Under the pieces are notes generated by a model. That model had not been told where the DNA came from and made no database searches. It saw nothing but the letters and a program-made list of their open reading frames with translations. DNA of 54,696 nt from a bacterium (GTDB taxonomy: Bacteria > SZUA-79 > Acidulodesulfobacterales > Acidulodesulfobacteraceae), in the NCBI GenBank assembly GCA_021809845.1, contig JAJZJW010000005.1:84019-138714 (forward strand), in the 5' to 3' direction. Position 1 is the stretch's first letter. Each line of letters begins with the position of its first letter. This document shows, piece by piece, positions 1-8,042 of this stretch. A program made the translations under genes and the position numbers.

Positions 1-150
1 TATTGTACTAAGAATAAGACATTTCTATTGTACTAAGAATAAGACATTTCTATTGTACTAAGAATAAGACATTTCTATTGTACTAAGAATAAGACATTTC
101 TATTGTACTAAGAATAAGACATTTCTAAATTGCTAAAAAGCGGACATTTC
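1..150. repeat. 25-bp tandem array, 5 perfect copies plus 1 degenerate copy
   Basis: Five identical 25-base units (1-125), each ending in GACATTTC, are followed by a sixth diverged copy at 126-150 that still ends in GGACATTTC. The units abut directly with no spacers, so this is not CRISPR. The array begins at the first base of the window, so the contig probably breaks inside it. The last copy and its flank (GCGGACATTTCTATTTTGC, 135-153) resemble the internally repeated ends of some IS21-like insertion sequences. That resemblance is from memory; no transposase is present in the window. Confidence 0.9.
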
Positions 151-180
151 TATTTTGCCTTGACAATTTTTGCTCAATCC

Positions 181-208
181 TTGATTTTTATTTTGTTTAT
201 GATATAAT
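181..208 (+). promoter_or_regulatory. Probable sigma-70 promoter for the moaC leader
   Basis: TTGATT (181-186) is separated by 16 bases from a perfect TATAAT (203-208). It lies about 350 bases upstream of moaC and just before the GC-richer, structured leader. A transcript would start near 214 and read through the leader into moaC. Confidence 0.6.
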
Positions 209-344
209 CTTTCTGCGAGCTTGAAGTCTTGGTGAAAATTATTAGATAATGAAAAAGATTAGTTTTAAATGTCATTGGGTAGTTAGTTAGTTAACTAGGA
301 TAACTAATAATTAATTAACCTAACCTGATTAATTTAGTTAACCA

Positions 345-472
345 TACGGCTGAAACGGTCGGAATTGGAGCAACGCGGAAATCAGCGAAGCTCATTAACG
401 CCTGTGAAATATGCTCCGGTGGATATCCATAATACCGGACAATCGCCGCCATACGATGAAACAGGATGCCTA
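345..472 (+). promoter_or_regulatory. Structured leader RNA upstream of moaC, candidate Moco-type riboswitch
   Basis: This block is clearly richer in G and C than its AT-rich surroundings and folds into nested helices. GAGC 368-371 can pair with GCTC 390-393, with an inner CGC 374-376/GCG 385-387. CCTGT 401-405 can pair with ACAGG 461-465, and TCCGGT 415-420 with ACCGGA 434-439, which encloses GGAT/ATCC. It lies between a promoter and moaC, where molybdenum-cofactor (Moco/Tuco) riboswitches occur in other bacteria. The family assignment rests on position and on a general multi-helix shape. I could not align it to a covariance model, so a different cis-regulatory RNA is possible. The stretch from 473 to 563 is AT-rich, with TAAT-type repeats. 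Confidence 0.45.
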
Positions 473-563
473 TCAATTAATTTATAGGTAGTTCACTTGA
501 TTAACGGTCAATTAATACAACTAATATAGCTAACGTAGTATAATAATTAATATAATTAATACA

Positions 564-1067
564 ATGAACGAATTAAAATCAGAAGAAAAAAAATTGACTC
601 ATATAGACGAAGATGGTATGCCTACCATGGTTGATGTTTCGTCTAAAACAGAATCCGTCAGAATAGCGACAGCTGCCGCCAGCGTGTATATGTCTCAAGA
701 TGCATTTGAGCTTGCAATAACTGGAGAAGGCAAAAAAGGAGATGTTTTTTCTACCGCTAAAATTGCAGGAATTATGGCTGCTAAAAAAACCTCGGAACTC
801 ATTCCATTATGTCATCCTTTAAATATTGAAAATTGCGATATAATGTTTGAACCTGTTAAATCCAAAAATTGTATAAATATTAAATCAATAGTGAAAATTT
901 CCGGCAAAACCGGTGTAGAGATGGAAAGTCTTACCGCCGTTTCCGTAGCAGCTCTTACCATTTACGATATGCTTAAGGCTGCTGATAAATCTATTAGGAT
1001 AACCGATATTTATTTGCTGAGGAAAGAAGGCGGAAAAAGCGGTGTATATGAATACTCGAAAAAATAA
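564..1067 (+). CDS. moaC: Cyclic pyranopterin monophosphate synthase MoaC
   Basis: MoaC converts 3',8-cyclo-7,8-dihydro-GTP into cyclic pyranopterin monophosphate, the second step of molybdopterin biosynthesis in the cytoplasm. The 167-residue length matches the family (about 160). Family blocks are clear: LCHPL at 82-86, GVEMESLTAVSVAAL at 117-131, the catalytic region YDMLKAADK at 134-142 with the expected Asp135 and Lys138, and GGKSG at 156-160. No other moa or moe gene is adjacent, so it is a stand-alone transcription unit behind a long structured leader. The ATG has no strong Shine-Dalgarno sequence, and the next in-frame ATG would remove conserved N-terminal sequence. The molybdoenzyme it serves is not in the window. 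Confidence 0.96.
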   Translation: MNELKSEEKKLTHIDEDGMPTMVDVSSKTESVRIATAAASVYMSQDAFELAITGEGKKGDVFSTAKIAGIMAAKKTSELIPLCHPLNIENCDIMFEPVKSKNCINIKSIVKISGKTGVEMESLTAVSVAALTIYDMLKAADKSIRITDIYLLRKEGGKSGVYEYSKK

Positions 1068-1070
1068 TAA

Positions 1071-1130
1071 ATAATAGTTAATAATAGTTACTAATAGTTA
1101 CTAATAGTTACTAATAGTTACTAATAGTTA
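1071..1130. repeat. 10-bp tandem repeat in the moaC-sdhA gap
   Basis: Six decamers in exact register (ATAATAGTTA twice, then CTAATAGTTA four times) start just after the moaC stop. The rest of the 316-base gap (to 1383) is AT-rich and includes an imperfect direct repeat around TTTTAGATAAAAAAA (near 1166 and 1234). I see no gene in it. The only clear signal is AGAGGA at 1372-1377, the Shine-Dalgarno sequence of the next gene. Confidence 0.85.
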
Positions 1131-1383
1131 ATAATATTAATAAATAATATATTTAATATAATAATTTTAGATAAAAAAATATAAATTTTATATACAAACT
1201 TTATATATGTATCAATAAATGATATATTAATTTTAGATAAAAAAAATACAAACTTTATTTATAAACTTATATATATTTAACTTATTTTTTTATTGAATAT
1301 TATCATAAAATTATTGTAAAATGTTAAGAATTTAAAAAAATAATTATAACATGCTAAAAAAGGATAAAAACAGAGGACTATAA

Positions 1384-3057
1384 ATGCTAAAACATGATGT
1401 TATTATAGTTGGGGCGGGACTTGCAGGGCTGAGAGCATGTGTTGAACTCAGAAAAAGAGGCATAGACGCGGTAATAGTAAGTAAAGTATATCCTACAAGG
1501 TCGCACTCCGGTGCTGCGCAGGGCGGAGTTAATGCGGCATTTGATGAAAATGATTCGTGGGAGTCACATTTTTTTGATACGGTCAAAGGCAGTGATTATA
1601 TAGGCGACCAGGATGCAATTGAAATATTAACAAGCGAAGCCCCCGGCAATATACTTGAATTACAAAAAATGGGAGTAGTATTTAATAGAAATGACAAAGG
1701 CGGTATTTCACAAAGACCGTTTGGAGGACAAAGTTTCCCCAGGTCATGTTACTATGCCGATGCTGTAGGGCATATGATGCTCCACGGATTGTTTGACAAT
1801 GTGCTTAAATATAATACAAAAATCTTATATGAATATTTTGTTACTAGTTTAGTTGTCGATAACGGAAAAATAGGCGGAGTTGTGGCTTATGATATAAAGG
1901 AAGGAAGATTTCACGGCATTGCCGCAAAGTCTGTTTTGTTCGCTACAGGCGGGTACGGTCAGGTATATTCCTCTAATACAAATGCATTAATAAATACCGG
2001 TGACGGGATGTCAGTTGCTATCAGAGCAGATGTTCCTCTCATGGATATGGAATTTGTCCAGTTTCATCCCACAACCCTTAAAAGTACGGGCATTCTTGTT
2101 ACGGAAGGAGCAAGAGGCGAAGGAGCTTATCTTTTAAATTCGCTTGGAGTGAGATTTATGTCTAAATATGCTCCTAAAGCAATGGAATTGGCTCCGCGCG
2201 ATGTCGTAGCAAGGGCTGAACAGACTGAAATTAATGAAGGAAGAGGTATCGACGGAGCTATTTTGCTTGATGTACGCCATCTGGGAAAAGAAAAAATAAT
2301 GGAGAAATTGCCGCAAATTATGCAGCTGTCAATCGATTTTGAGGGAGTCAACCCTATTTACGAGCCGATACCTATCAGACCGGGGGTTCATTATTCTATG
2401 GGAGGCATTAAAACAGACAATAACGGAAGAACGGCGGTAGAGGGGTTCTACTCTGCAGGAGAATCTGCCTGCGTCAGTGTTCACGGCGCAAACAGATTGG
2501 GCGGAAATTCGCTTCTTGATACCATAGTGTTTGGACGACGTGCAGGAATAGATATGGCAGAATACATTAAAAATGTTGATTTTGGCAAATTTGACGAGTC
2601 CGCTGTAAGAAGAGATGAAGAGATATTTGAAAATATTAAAAAATCTAACGGCAAGGAAAGACACGGCTTGCTAAAAGCAGAACTGCAGGAGGATATGCGC
2701 AAAAATGTCGGCGTGTTCAGAGAAGAATCCCTTATGAAAAAAGCTATAGAAAAAATAGAAGAGCTTAAAGAACGCGCAAAAAATATCGGAGTCGACGATA
2801 AAACACATCTTTTTAATACAGATATTGTTGAAGCATTTGAATTTAAAAATATATTGCTTATAGCAGAAATTATAGCCAGAGGTGCTATAATGAGGCAGGA
2901 GTCCAGAGGTGCCCATTATAGAAATGATTTTCCTGAAAGAGATGATGATAAATGGCTAAAACATACAGTTGCAAAATTAAATGCAAGCGGTGGAATTGAT
3001 TTTGATTTTTCCCCGGTAAAAATTACAAAGTTTAAACCGCAGCCGAGAACATACTAA
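1384..3057 (+). CDS. sdhA: Succinate dehydrogenase/fumarate reductase flavoprotein subunit
   Basis: This is the catalytic FAD subunit that interconverts succinate and fumarate. The N-terminal dinucleotide fold is GAGLAGLRA (about 10-18). His41 in TRSHSGAAQGG is the likely covalent FAD attachment site. Substrate-site residues are present: His228 in FHPTT, EGARGEG near 240, the PRDVVAR arginine near 272, His336 in VHYSMGG, and NRLGGNSL near 370. At 557 residues it is slightly shorter than Escherichia coli SdhA or FrdA. The start is fixed by AGAGGA about 7 bases upstream. Its neighbours are an Fe-S subunit and a CCG-domain subunit, with no haem anchor gene, so it belongs to the non-classical SdhABE type or to thiol:fumarate reductase (TfrA). 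Sequence alone does not settle the direction of catalysis. Confidence 0.95.
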   Translation: MLKHDVIIVGAGLAGLRACVELRKRGIDAVIVSKVYPTRSHSGAAQGGVNAAFDENDSWESHFFDTVKGSDYIGDQDAIEILTSEAPGNILELQKMGVVFNRNDKGGISQRPFGGQSFPRSCYYADAVGHMMLHGLFDNVLKYNTKILYEYFVTSLVVDNGKIGGVVAYDIKEGRFHGIAAKSVLFATGGYGQVYSSNTNALINTGDGMSVAIRADVPLMDMEFVQFHPTTLKSTGILVTEGARGEGAYLLNSLGVRFMSKYAPKAMELAPRDVVARAEQTEINEGRGIDGAILLDVRHLGKEKIMEKLPQIMQLSIDFEGVNPIYEPIPIRPGVHYSMGGIKTDNNGRTAVEGFYSAGESACVSVHGANRLGGNSLLDTIVFGRRAGIDMAEYIKNVDFGKFDESAVRRDEEIFENIKKSNGKERHGLLKAELQEDMRKNVGVFREESLMKKAIEKIEELKERAKNIGVDDKTHLFNTDIVEAFEFKNILLIAEIIARGAIMRQESRGAHYRNDFPERDDDKWLKHTVAKLNASGGIDFDFSPVKITKFKPQPRTY

Positions 3058-3089
3058 ACTAATAAGTTACAAAAATTACGGATAACGCA

Positions 3090-3110
3090 AACATAACTTG
3101 TGCTTATGTT
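3090..3110 (+). other. Small hairpin between the flavoprotein and Fe-S subunit genes
   Basis: AACATAA (3090-3096) and TTATGTT (3104-3110) form a 7-bp stem with a 7-base loop in the 120-base gap. No U-run follows, so it is not an intrinsic terminator. It could be a processing or stability element that adjusts subunit ratio. Confidence 0.35.
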
Positions 3111-3177
3111 ATCTATGTTATCTAATATAATAACAATAGATACTAATTGGAGATTATAGCTTAAGGAGTCGCAAATA

Positions 3178-4176
3178 ATGGAGTTCACAGTTAAAAGTTA
3201 TAGATTTAATCCTGAAATTGATGAAAAGCCATATTATAAGGAATATGTAATTAATGATTTTCCCGGTATGACGGTTTTAAATGCCTTAATGAAAGTCAAG
3301 GCGGAGTTCGACGGAACATTGAGTTTCAGGAGGTCATGCAGAAGCGCTATTTGCGGTTCATGCGCTATGAAAATAAACGGTATTACGAAACTTGCATGTA
3401 AAACGCAGGTAAGCGCAGAAATTGAAAAATTTGGTATCATAAAAGTAGACCCTCTTGGCAATATGCCTATAATAAGAGACCTTATAGTTGACCAAGAAGT
3501 CTTCTTTGATAAAATTAAGGAAATTAAACCTTATCTGCTCGGTAAAACAGACCATATAAACGACGATTTTAAAGCACTAAAAGAAGGCGAAAAAATCAAA
3601 CAGCCTGTATATTATAAAACTGAGTTTCAAAATCTAACAGGAAACAACGATACCCCCAACTGCATATTGTGCGAATGCTGCTATTCAGAATGCGGTGGCG
3701 TTGTGGCAAATTCAAAATATTTAGGACCTGCTGCCCTTGCTAAATTATACAGATACAGCGAAGACCCGCGAGATAATGATAAAAACGGCTCTCGGCTTGT
3801 AAACGGTTCAAAACCTGCAGGAATGTTTGATTGTGTTCATTGCCAGGCATGTGAAGAATTCTGCCCGAAAGGAATTTCGCCCGTTAAAGTTATTGTAAGA
3901 ATGCACGAAAAAGCTATTAAAAACTCCATAACTTTTTCCAAAGGCGCAAAACATATTATTGGGATTGCAAGGTCTATTCAGGAAACAGGAAGACTTGATG
4001 AAATCAAGGTTGCTGTGGATTCGGTCGGTATATCAGGTATTTTAAATGACCTGCCTGTTGCTTTAGGTGCAGGGCTTAAAGGCAAAATGCCTCCTCTCAG
4101 ACTTAAACTTATAAAAGATATGGAAGATATTAGAGTGGCCTTTAAAGACTTAAATCTGGAGGAAAAACATGATTAA
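3178..4176 (+). CDS. sdhB: Succinate dehydrogenase/fumarate reductase Fe-S subunit with an HdrC-like tail
   Basis: This subunit carries electrons from the flavoprotein. The N-terminal [2Fe-2S] motif is SCRSAICGSC with Cys54, 59 and 62, and a further Cys at about 74. Two more clusters are bound by CILCECCYSEC (162-172) and CVHCQACEEFCPKG (219-232). At 332 residues it is about 90 longer than classical SdhB. The extra C-terminus (GIARSIQETGRLDE onwards) resembles the tail of HdrC-type ferredoxins, as expected for complexes that pass electrons to a CCG-domain subunit. AAGGAGT precedes the ATG. The stop overlaps the next gene by 8 bases, so the two are translationally coupled. Confidence 0.94.
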   Translation: MEFTVKSYRFNPEIDEKPYYKEYVINDFPGMTVLNALMKVKAEFDGTLSFRRSCRSAICGSCAMKINGITKLACKTQVSAEIEKFGIIKVDPLGNMPIIRDLIVDQEVFFDKIKEIKPYLLGKTDHINDDFKALKEGEKIKQPVYYKTEFQNLTGNNDTPNCILCECCYSECGGVVANSKYLGPAALAKLYRYSEDPRDNDKNGSRLVNGSKPAGMFDCVHCQACEEFCPKGISPVKVIVRMHEKAIKNSITFSKGAKHIIGIARSIQETGRLDEIKVAVDSVGISGILNDLPVALGAGLKGKMPPLRLKLIKDMEDIRVAFKDLNLEEKHD

Positions 4177-5059
4177 TTACGCATATTATCCCGGCTGCGT
4201 TGCACAGGAAAGCGGAAAAGAATTAGATAACTCTACAAGATTTATTGCAAAAAAACTTGGCATTAATTTGATTGATATGCCGGAAGCGTCCTGTTGCGGG
4301 GGAGGCGTAGTAGATGGATTTGACCACAATTTAAAATTATACATTAATGGAAGAACGTTAGCTTTAGCTGAAAAGTTAGGATATAATATTTTAACTGTGT
4401 GTAATACCTGCACTTTAACATTAAGCGAGGTCAATGAAGAACTTATAACTAATCCTAAATCCTTAGAAAAAACTAATGCCTATCTTTCCAAGATAGGGCT
4501 TAAATATAGCGGAACTGTTAAAGTTAAACATTTGCTTTACATAATCAGGGATGAAATAGGTTTGGATAAATTGAAGCAAGCCGTTACTTATACTTTAGAC
4601 GGTGTTAAAGTTGCCCCTTTTTACGGATGCCACATACTGAGGCCCAGTAGCGTTGTCAAGTTTGACGATGTTGAAAATCCTTCAGGGTTCGAAGAATTAA
4701 TAAAGACTTTAGGCGGCGAACCTGTTCCTTATATAAGAAGAACTAAATGCTGCGGATTCCAGACTATACTTGTTAATGAGGTTACTTCCACTTCTTTGGC
4801 AGGCAATGTAATTTATGAGGCACAGCAAAACAAGGCAGATGTTATGGTTACGCCATGTCCTTTGTGTCATTTGAGTTTAGACACATATCAAGGCGTCGCT
4901 GCAATGAATATAAATAAAAAATTATCACTCCCGGTATTACATCTTCCGCAGCTAATAGGCGTCGCGCTTGGCGGCAGTTATATGGAAATGGGTTTTTCAA
5001 GACATAATATTTCTTTCCGGGCGGTAATGTCTAAAATTAAACAAAATAAATTAAAATAA
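4169..5059 (+). CDS. sdhE: CCG-domain subunit (SdhE / HdrB-like) of the succinate dehydrogenase or fumarate reductase complex
   Basis: This 296-residue protein has the two cysteine-rich CCG repeats of HdrB and of SdhE (also called SdhC in archaeal complexes). The first includes Cys42-Cys43 in SCCGGG and the cysteines of VCNTCTLTL. The second has KCCGFQT near 195 and PCPLCHLS near 230. In HdrB these cysteines bind non-cubane [4Fe-4S] clusters. In SdhE-type complexes the subunit replaces the haem-bearing membrane anchors. In thiol:fumarate reductase the same domain is fused to the Fe-S subunit. The ATG lies inside the end of sdhB. No transmembrane helix is evident, so membrane contact would have to be peripheral. 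Confidence 0.9.
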   Translation: MINYAYYPGCVAQESGKELDNSTRFIAKKLGINLIDMPEASCCGGGVVDGFDHNLKLYINGRTLALAEKLGYNILTVCNTCTLTLSEVNEELITNPKSLEKTNAYLSKIGLKYSGTVKVKHLLYIIRDEIGLDKLKQAVTYTLDGVKVAPFYGCHILRPSSVVKFDDVENPSGFEELIKTLGGEPVPYIRRTKCCGFQTILVNEVTSTSLAGNVIYEAQQNKADVMVTPCPLCHLSLDTYQGVAAMNINKKLSLPVLHLPQLIGVALGGSYMEMGFSRHNISFRAVMSKIKQNKLK

Positions 5060-5092
5060 ATTATATAAAAATTAAAAGGAAGGAAAATAGAT

Positions 5093-5389
5093 ATGTCTGA
5101 AAGTATAGATTTAATCCTAAAAGCGTTAAAGGGATTTTCGATTATCGCGCAAGAAAAATTAGATGATTATGTTGATATTTCCGACGAAGAAAGTAAGGAA
5201 TCGGCAGAACAAATTATAGATATAGTCACGCATGAATCTTCCATTATTTTGCATGGGCTAAAAGAAAAGGTATCGGATATACTTTTAGACGAAATGAACT
5301 TCGCCACCACTTACGATATTGATGAATTAACTAAAAAAATTCAAAAATTAGAAGCTAAGATTGATGAATTAAGTAAGAAAATAAAATAA
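5093..5389 (+). CDS. Small acidic coiled-coil protein of the sdh operon
   Basis: I do not recognise this 98-residue protein. It is all-helical in appearance, with an acidic middle and a C-terminal heptad region (IDELTKKIQKLEAKIDELSKKI) typical of a coiled coil. It has no Cys, no signal peptide and no transmembrane helix. A good Shine-Dalgarno sequence (AAGGAAGG) lies before the ATG, and it follows the CCG subunit by 33 bases on the same strand. It may therefore be an accessory subunit or assembly factor of that complex, but phasin-like or unrelated roles are equally possible. The 174 bases after it are AT-rich and separate it from the convergent der gene. Confidence 0.7.
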   Translation: MSESIDLILKALKGFSIIAQEKLDDYVDISDEESKESAEQIIDIVTHESSIILHGLKEKVSDILLDEMNFATTYDIDELTKKIQKLEAKIDELSKKIK

Positions 5390-5563
5390 ATATATAAGAA
5401 TATTGAAATATAAAATATAAAAAAGCAAAAAAAGAGGTGATATAAAATAGGTTTGATTTATTTATTTAATTAATTAATATAAAAGTTACTTAGGGGAAAT
5501 AAAAATAGGTCTCAGCTATCAATCAATTAATTAATATAAAAATTTAATTAATATAAAAAAAAG

Positions 5564-6913
5564 TTATTTTTGATAATTCTTATATTCAATTAAGACCTCA
5601 ACATTAGATTTTATTTTAAAATATGTTTTTATTGTGTTTCTTATAAACTTTATATCTTTCATACTAAATATTTTCCCTTTATTATCCGTAAAAAAAATAA
5701 AAGTAGGCATAAAAATTTCATCCGTATTTTTCTGTACACCATATGCAATATGTTTAAATATATTTCCTTTTAGCAAATTATTTTTTTGAGCAGATATAAA
5801 TTCGTTTATATCGGATGTTTTTATTTTTACATTTTTAGAACCGTATATTTCAATGCAGGTGTCTATTATTTTGTATATATTTTTATTTTCTTTTGATGAA
5901 ATAAAAATATAGTGCGAATCAGCGAATTCTTTCAGATTTAATTCTATTTCATTTTTTATATCTTGAATTGTCGTATTACTTTCCGAATTAATTTTGATAA
6001 TATCCCATTTTGTGAAGGCAATTAAAAACTGTTTTTTTTCGACCGTAACCAATTTCAGAAGAGATAAATCATCATGGGTTAAGCCGTGTTGTATATCAAT
6101 AAATACGCATACTATATCAGCCCTTTCAATTGAAGAAATTGTCTGTTTTTGAAAATTTTCAGAATTAAAATCAAGTTTTGATTTTTTTCTGATGCCCGCT
6201 GTGTCTATTAAAATTATTTTTTTACATTTATAATTAAATACTGAATCTATAGAGTCCCTTGTCGTACCCGGTTTATCGCCGGTTTGTATAAGATTATCTT
6301 TTAAAATCGTGTTGATATAAGTTGATTTACCGCTGTTAGGTTTGCCGACTATTGCAATTTTGACAGTGCCGTCAATATTCTTATCCTTTTTACATTTAAT
6401 ATAAGAAGATTTAACTTCTTTAACAATTGATTCAAGTATCTCATCAATACCTATAGAGTTTTCGGCGCTTATGGTGAATTTATTTTTTATCCCTATTTTT
6501 GCAAATTCGGATAGAGCATTTTCAACATTTTTAATAGAATCAACTTTATTAATCAATAAAAAAACATTAACCCCATATTTAATGAAATTTCTGTATATTT
6601 CAATATCCTCAGGAATAAGCCCTGTTTTATAGTCTACTACAAGCAGAAAGAGGTCAACTTTTTCTGCATATTTGAATATCATATTTATGATTTGTTTTTC
6701 TAATTCGTTAGCGGGATGCAGATTGAACCCCCCTGAATCGGCAAGCAAAAAATCAGTATTCATATAAGATATTTCTTTTGTGTTAACATCAATAGTTGTT
6801 CCTGCAATATCGGAAGTATGAGCAGTTTTTGCACCTATTAGTTTATTAAAAATGGTAGATTTGCCGACATTGGGTCTTCCTATAAGCAAAGCCATAAATT
6901 TATTTTTGTTCAT
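5564..6913 (-). CDS. der: Ribosome-assembly GTPase Der (EngA)
   Basis: Der is a tandem GTPase needed for maturation of the 50S ribosomal subunit. Domain 1 has GRPNVGKST (12-20), then AGTTID, DSGG and NKVD. Domain 2 has GKPNSGKST near 190, PGTTRDS, DTAGIRKKS and TKWD. A KH-like C-terminal domain follows, to residue 449, a normal length for the family. Domain 1 has Ser in place of the usual Thr in the G3 motif (DSGG rather than DTGG). GAAGGA lies upstream of the ATG. It is downstream of rnc on the same strand, with a 196-base gap that contains a hairpin. Confidence 0.96.
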   Translation of the reverse strand: MNKNKFMALLIGRPNVGKSTIFNKLIGAKTAHTSDIAGTTIDVNTKEISYMNTDFLLADSGGFNLHPANELEKQIINMIFKYAEKVDLFLLVVDYKTGLIPEDIEIYRNFIKYGVNVFLLINKVDSIKNVENALSEFAKIGIKNKFTISAENSIGIDEILESIVKEVKSSYIKCKKDKNIDGTVKIAIVGKPNSGKSTYINTILKDNLIQTGDKPGTTRDSIDSVFNYKCKKIILIDTAGIRKKSKLDFNSENFQKQTISSIERADIVCVFIDIQHGLTHDDLSLLKLVTVEKKQFLIAFTKWDIIKINSESNTTIQDIKNEIELNLKEFADSHYIFISSKENKNIYKIIDTCIEIYGSKNVKIKTSDINEFISAQKNNLLKGNIFKHIAYGVQKNTDEIFMPTFIFFTDNKGKIFSMKDIKFIRNTIKTYFKIKSNVEVLIEYKNYQK

Positions 6914-7004
6914 ATTATTTTATTAATTCCTTCAAATAGTTGGTTTAGCAATGATTTATAATGATTTAGCGTGATTGCTTTATTGATTATTTTTAGCAAA
7001 TCCA

Positions 7005-7043
7005 AAATAGCAGCGGCGGGAACAATGTCCGCAGCCGCTATTT
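7005..7043 (-). other. GC-rich imperfect palindrome between rnc and der
   Basis: Arms 7005-7019 and 7029-7043 pair in 13 of 15 positions around a 9-base loop. It is the only GC-rich stretch in this gap. On the coding (minus) strand no U-run follows, so termination is unlikely. On the plus strand the flank is U-rich, but no plus-strand gene reads into it. An mRNA-processing or RNase III-target hairpin is one possibility. Confidence 0.5.
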
Positions 7044-7109
7044 GGTTATTTATTATTTTTTATTATTCTTGATTTGTTATTTTATCATTATTGAATTGAT
7101 GAACTATTA

Positions 7110-7847
7110 TTATTCATTTTTTTCAGTTATTTGTTTCAATGCGGCTAACGCGGCAGATTGTTCAGCCTGTTTTTTTGTTCCGCCTTTACCGTAACCGTAA
7201 ATTTTATTGTTGATTTTCACGCATACCGAAAAAGTACTTTTATGGTCTGGTCCTTCTTTGCTTAGAACAAAATATTTTGGGACAGCATTATGTTTTTTTT
7301 GAATTAACTCTTGCAATGTTGATTTGCAATCAATAGTTATATTTGCATTTTTATTGTCAAAATTTACAAGGCTTGAAAAAAAGCTGCTATATTTTAAGTG
7401 ATTCAATAATACCGTCTTTGCTGTATCGTACGAGGAATCTAAAAAAATGGCGCCTGCGACAGATTCATACACATTTCCTATTATTCTTTTTTTATTTCTG
7501 CCTCCTGTGAGAATTTCACCTTTTTCCATTATAATATAATCGTTGATTGTTAATTTTCCGGCTATTTCAGCCAGATTATCTAAGCTTATCAGAATTGCTT
7601 TCAATTTAGATAATTCGCCTTCATTATGCGAAGAAAAATATTTATATAAAACCTCTGAATAAATAGTATTTATTATAGAATCTCCAAGAAATTCCAATCG
7701 TTCATAATTTATTTCATTATTAAACGACTTATGAATTAATGATGTAATCAAATAGGTTTTGTTTTCAAATGTATAACCTATAAGTTTCTCAATCGCGTTA
7801 ACTTTTTCCATGCCTAACAAAGAAGTTACATATTGGGATTCTATCAT
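7110..7847 (-). CDS. rnc: Ribonuclease III
   Basis: RNase III cleaves double-stranded RNA and matures rRNA precursors. The nuclease signature ERLEFLGDS is at 49-57, and a second acidic site lies in VAGAIFLDSSYD. The C-terminal double-stranded RNA-binding domain (about 165-240) shows DHKSTFSVCV and GGTKKQAEQSAALAAL. At 245 residues it is of normal size, but the first 12 residues before MEKVNAIEKLIGYTF may be an over-called start. It lies upstream of der on the same strand. Confidence 0.95.
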   Translation of the reverse strand: MIESQYVTSLLGMEKVNAIEKLIGYTFENKTYLITSLIHKSFNNEINYERLEFLGDSIINTIYSEVLYKYFSSHNEGELSKLKAILISLDNLAEIAGKLTINDYIIMEKGEILTGGRNKKRIIGNVYESVAGAIFLDSSYDTAKTVLLNHLKYSSFFSSLVNFDNKNANITIDCKSTLQELIQKKHNAVPKYFVLSKEGPDHKSTFSVCVKINNKIYGYGKGGTKKQAEQSAALAALKQITEKNE

Positions 7848-8042
7848 ACTTTTAATAATTATACTTGTTCATAGTGAATTATGTTGAAAATTTATTCTTA
7901 AAATAAATTAAGAAAATTTAAAACTTGTATTTATTCTATTGATTATATTGATTATATTGATTGTAAATATTATATTTATTCTATTGGTTTTATCTATTCT
8001 ACCTATTGTATTTATTGACGGTTGGTTTACATTTATAAAGTC

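Noticed and set aside
1-150. CRISPR array
   Set aside because: Units are directly adjacent with no unique spacers, and no cas gene is present.
7005-7043. Intrinsic terminator between rnc and der
   Set aside because: The stem is good, but on the coding strand no U-run follows; listed only as a palindrome.
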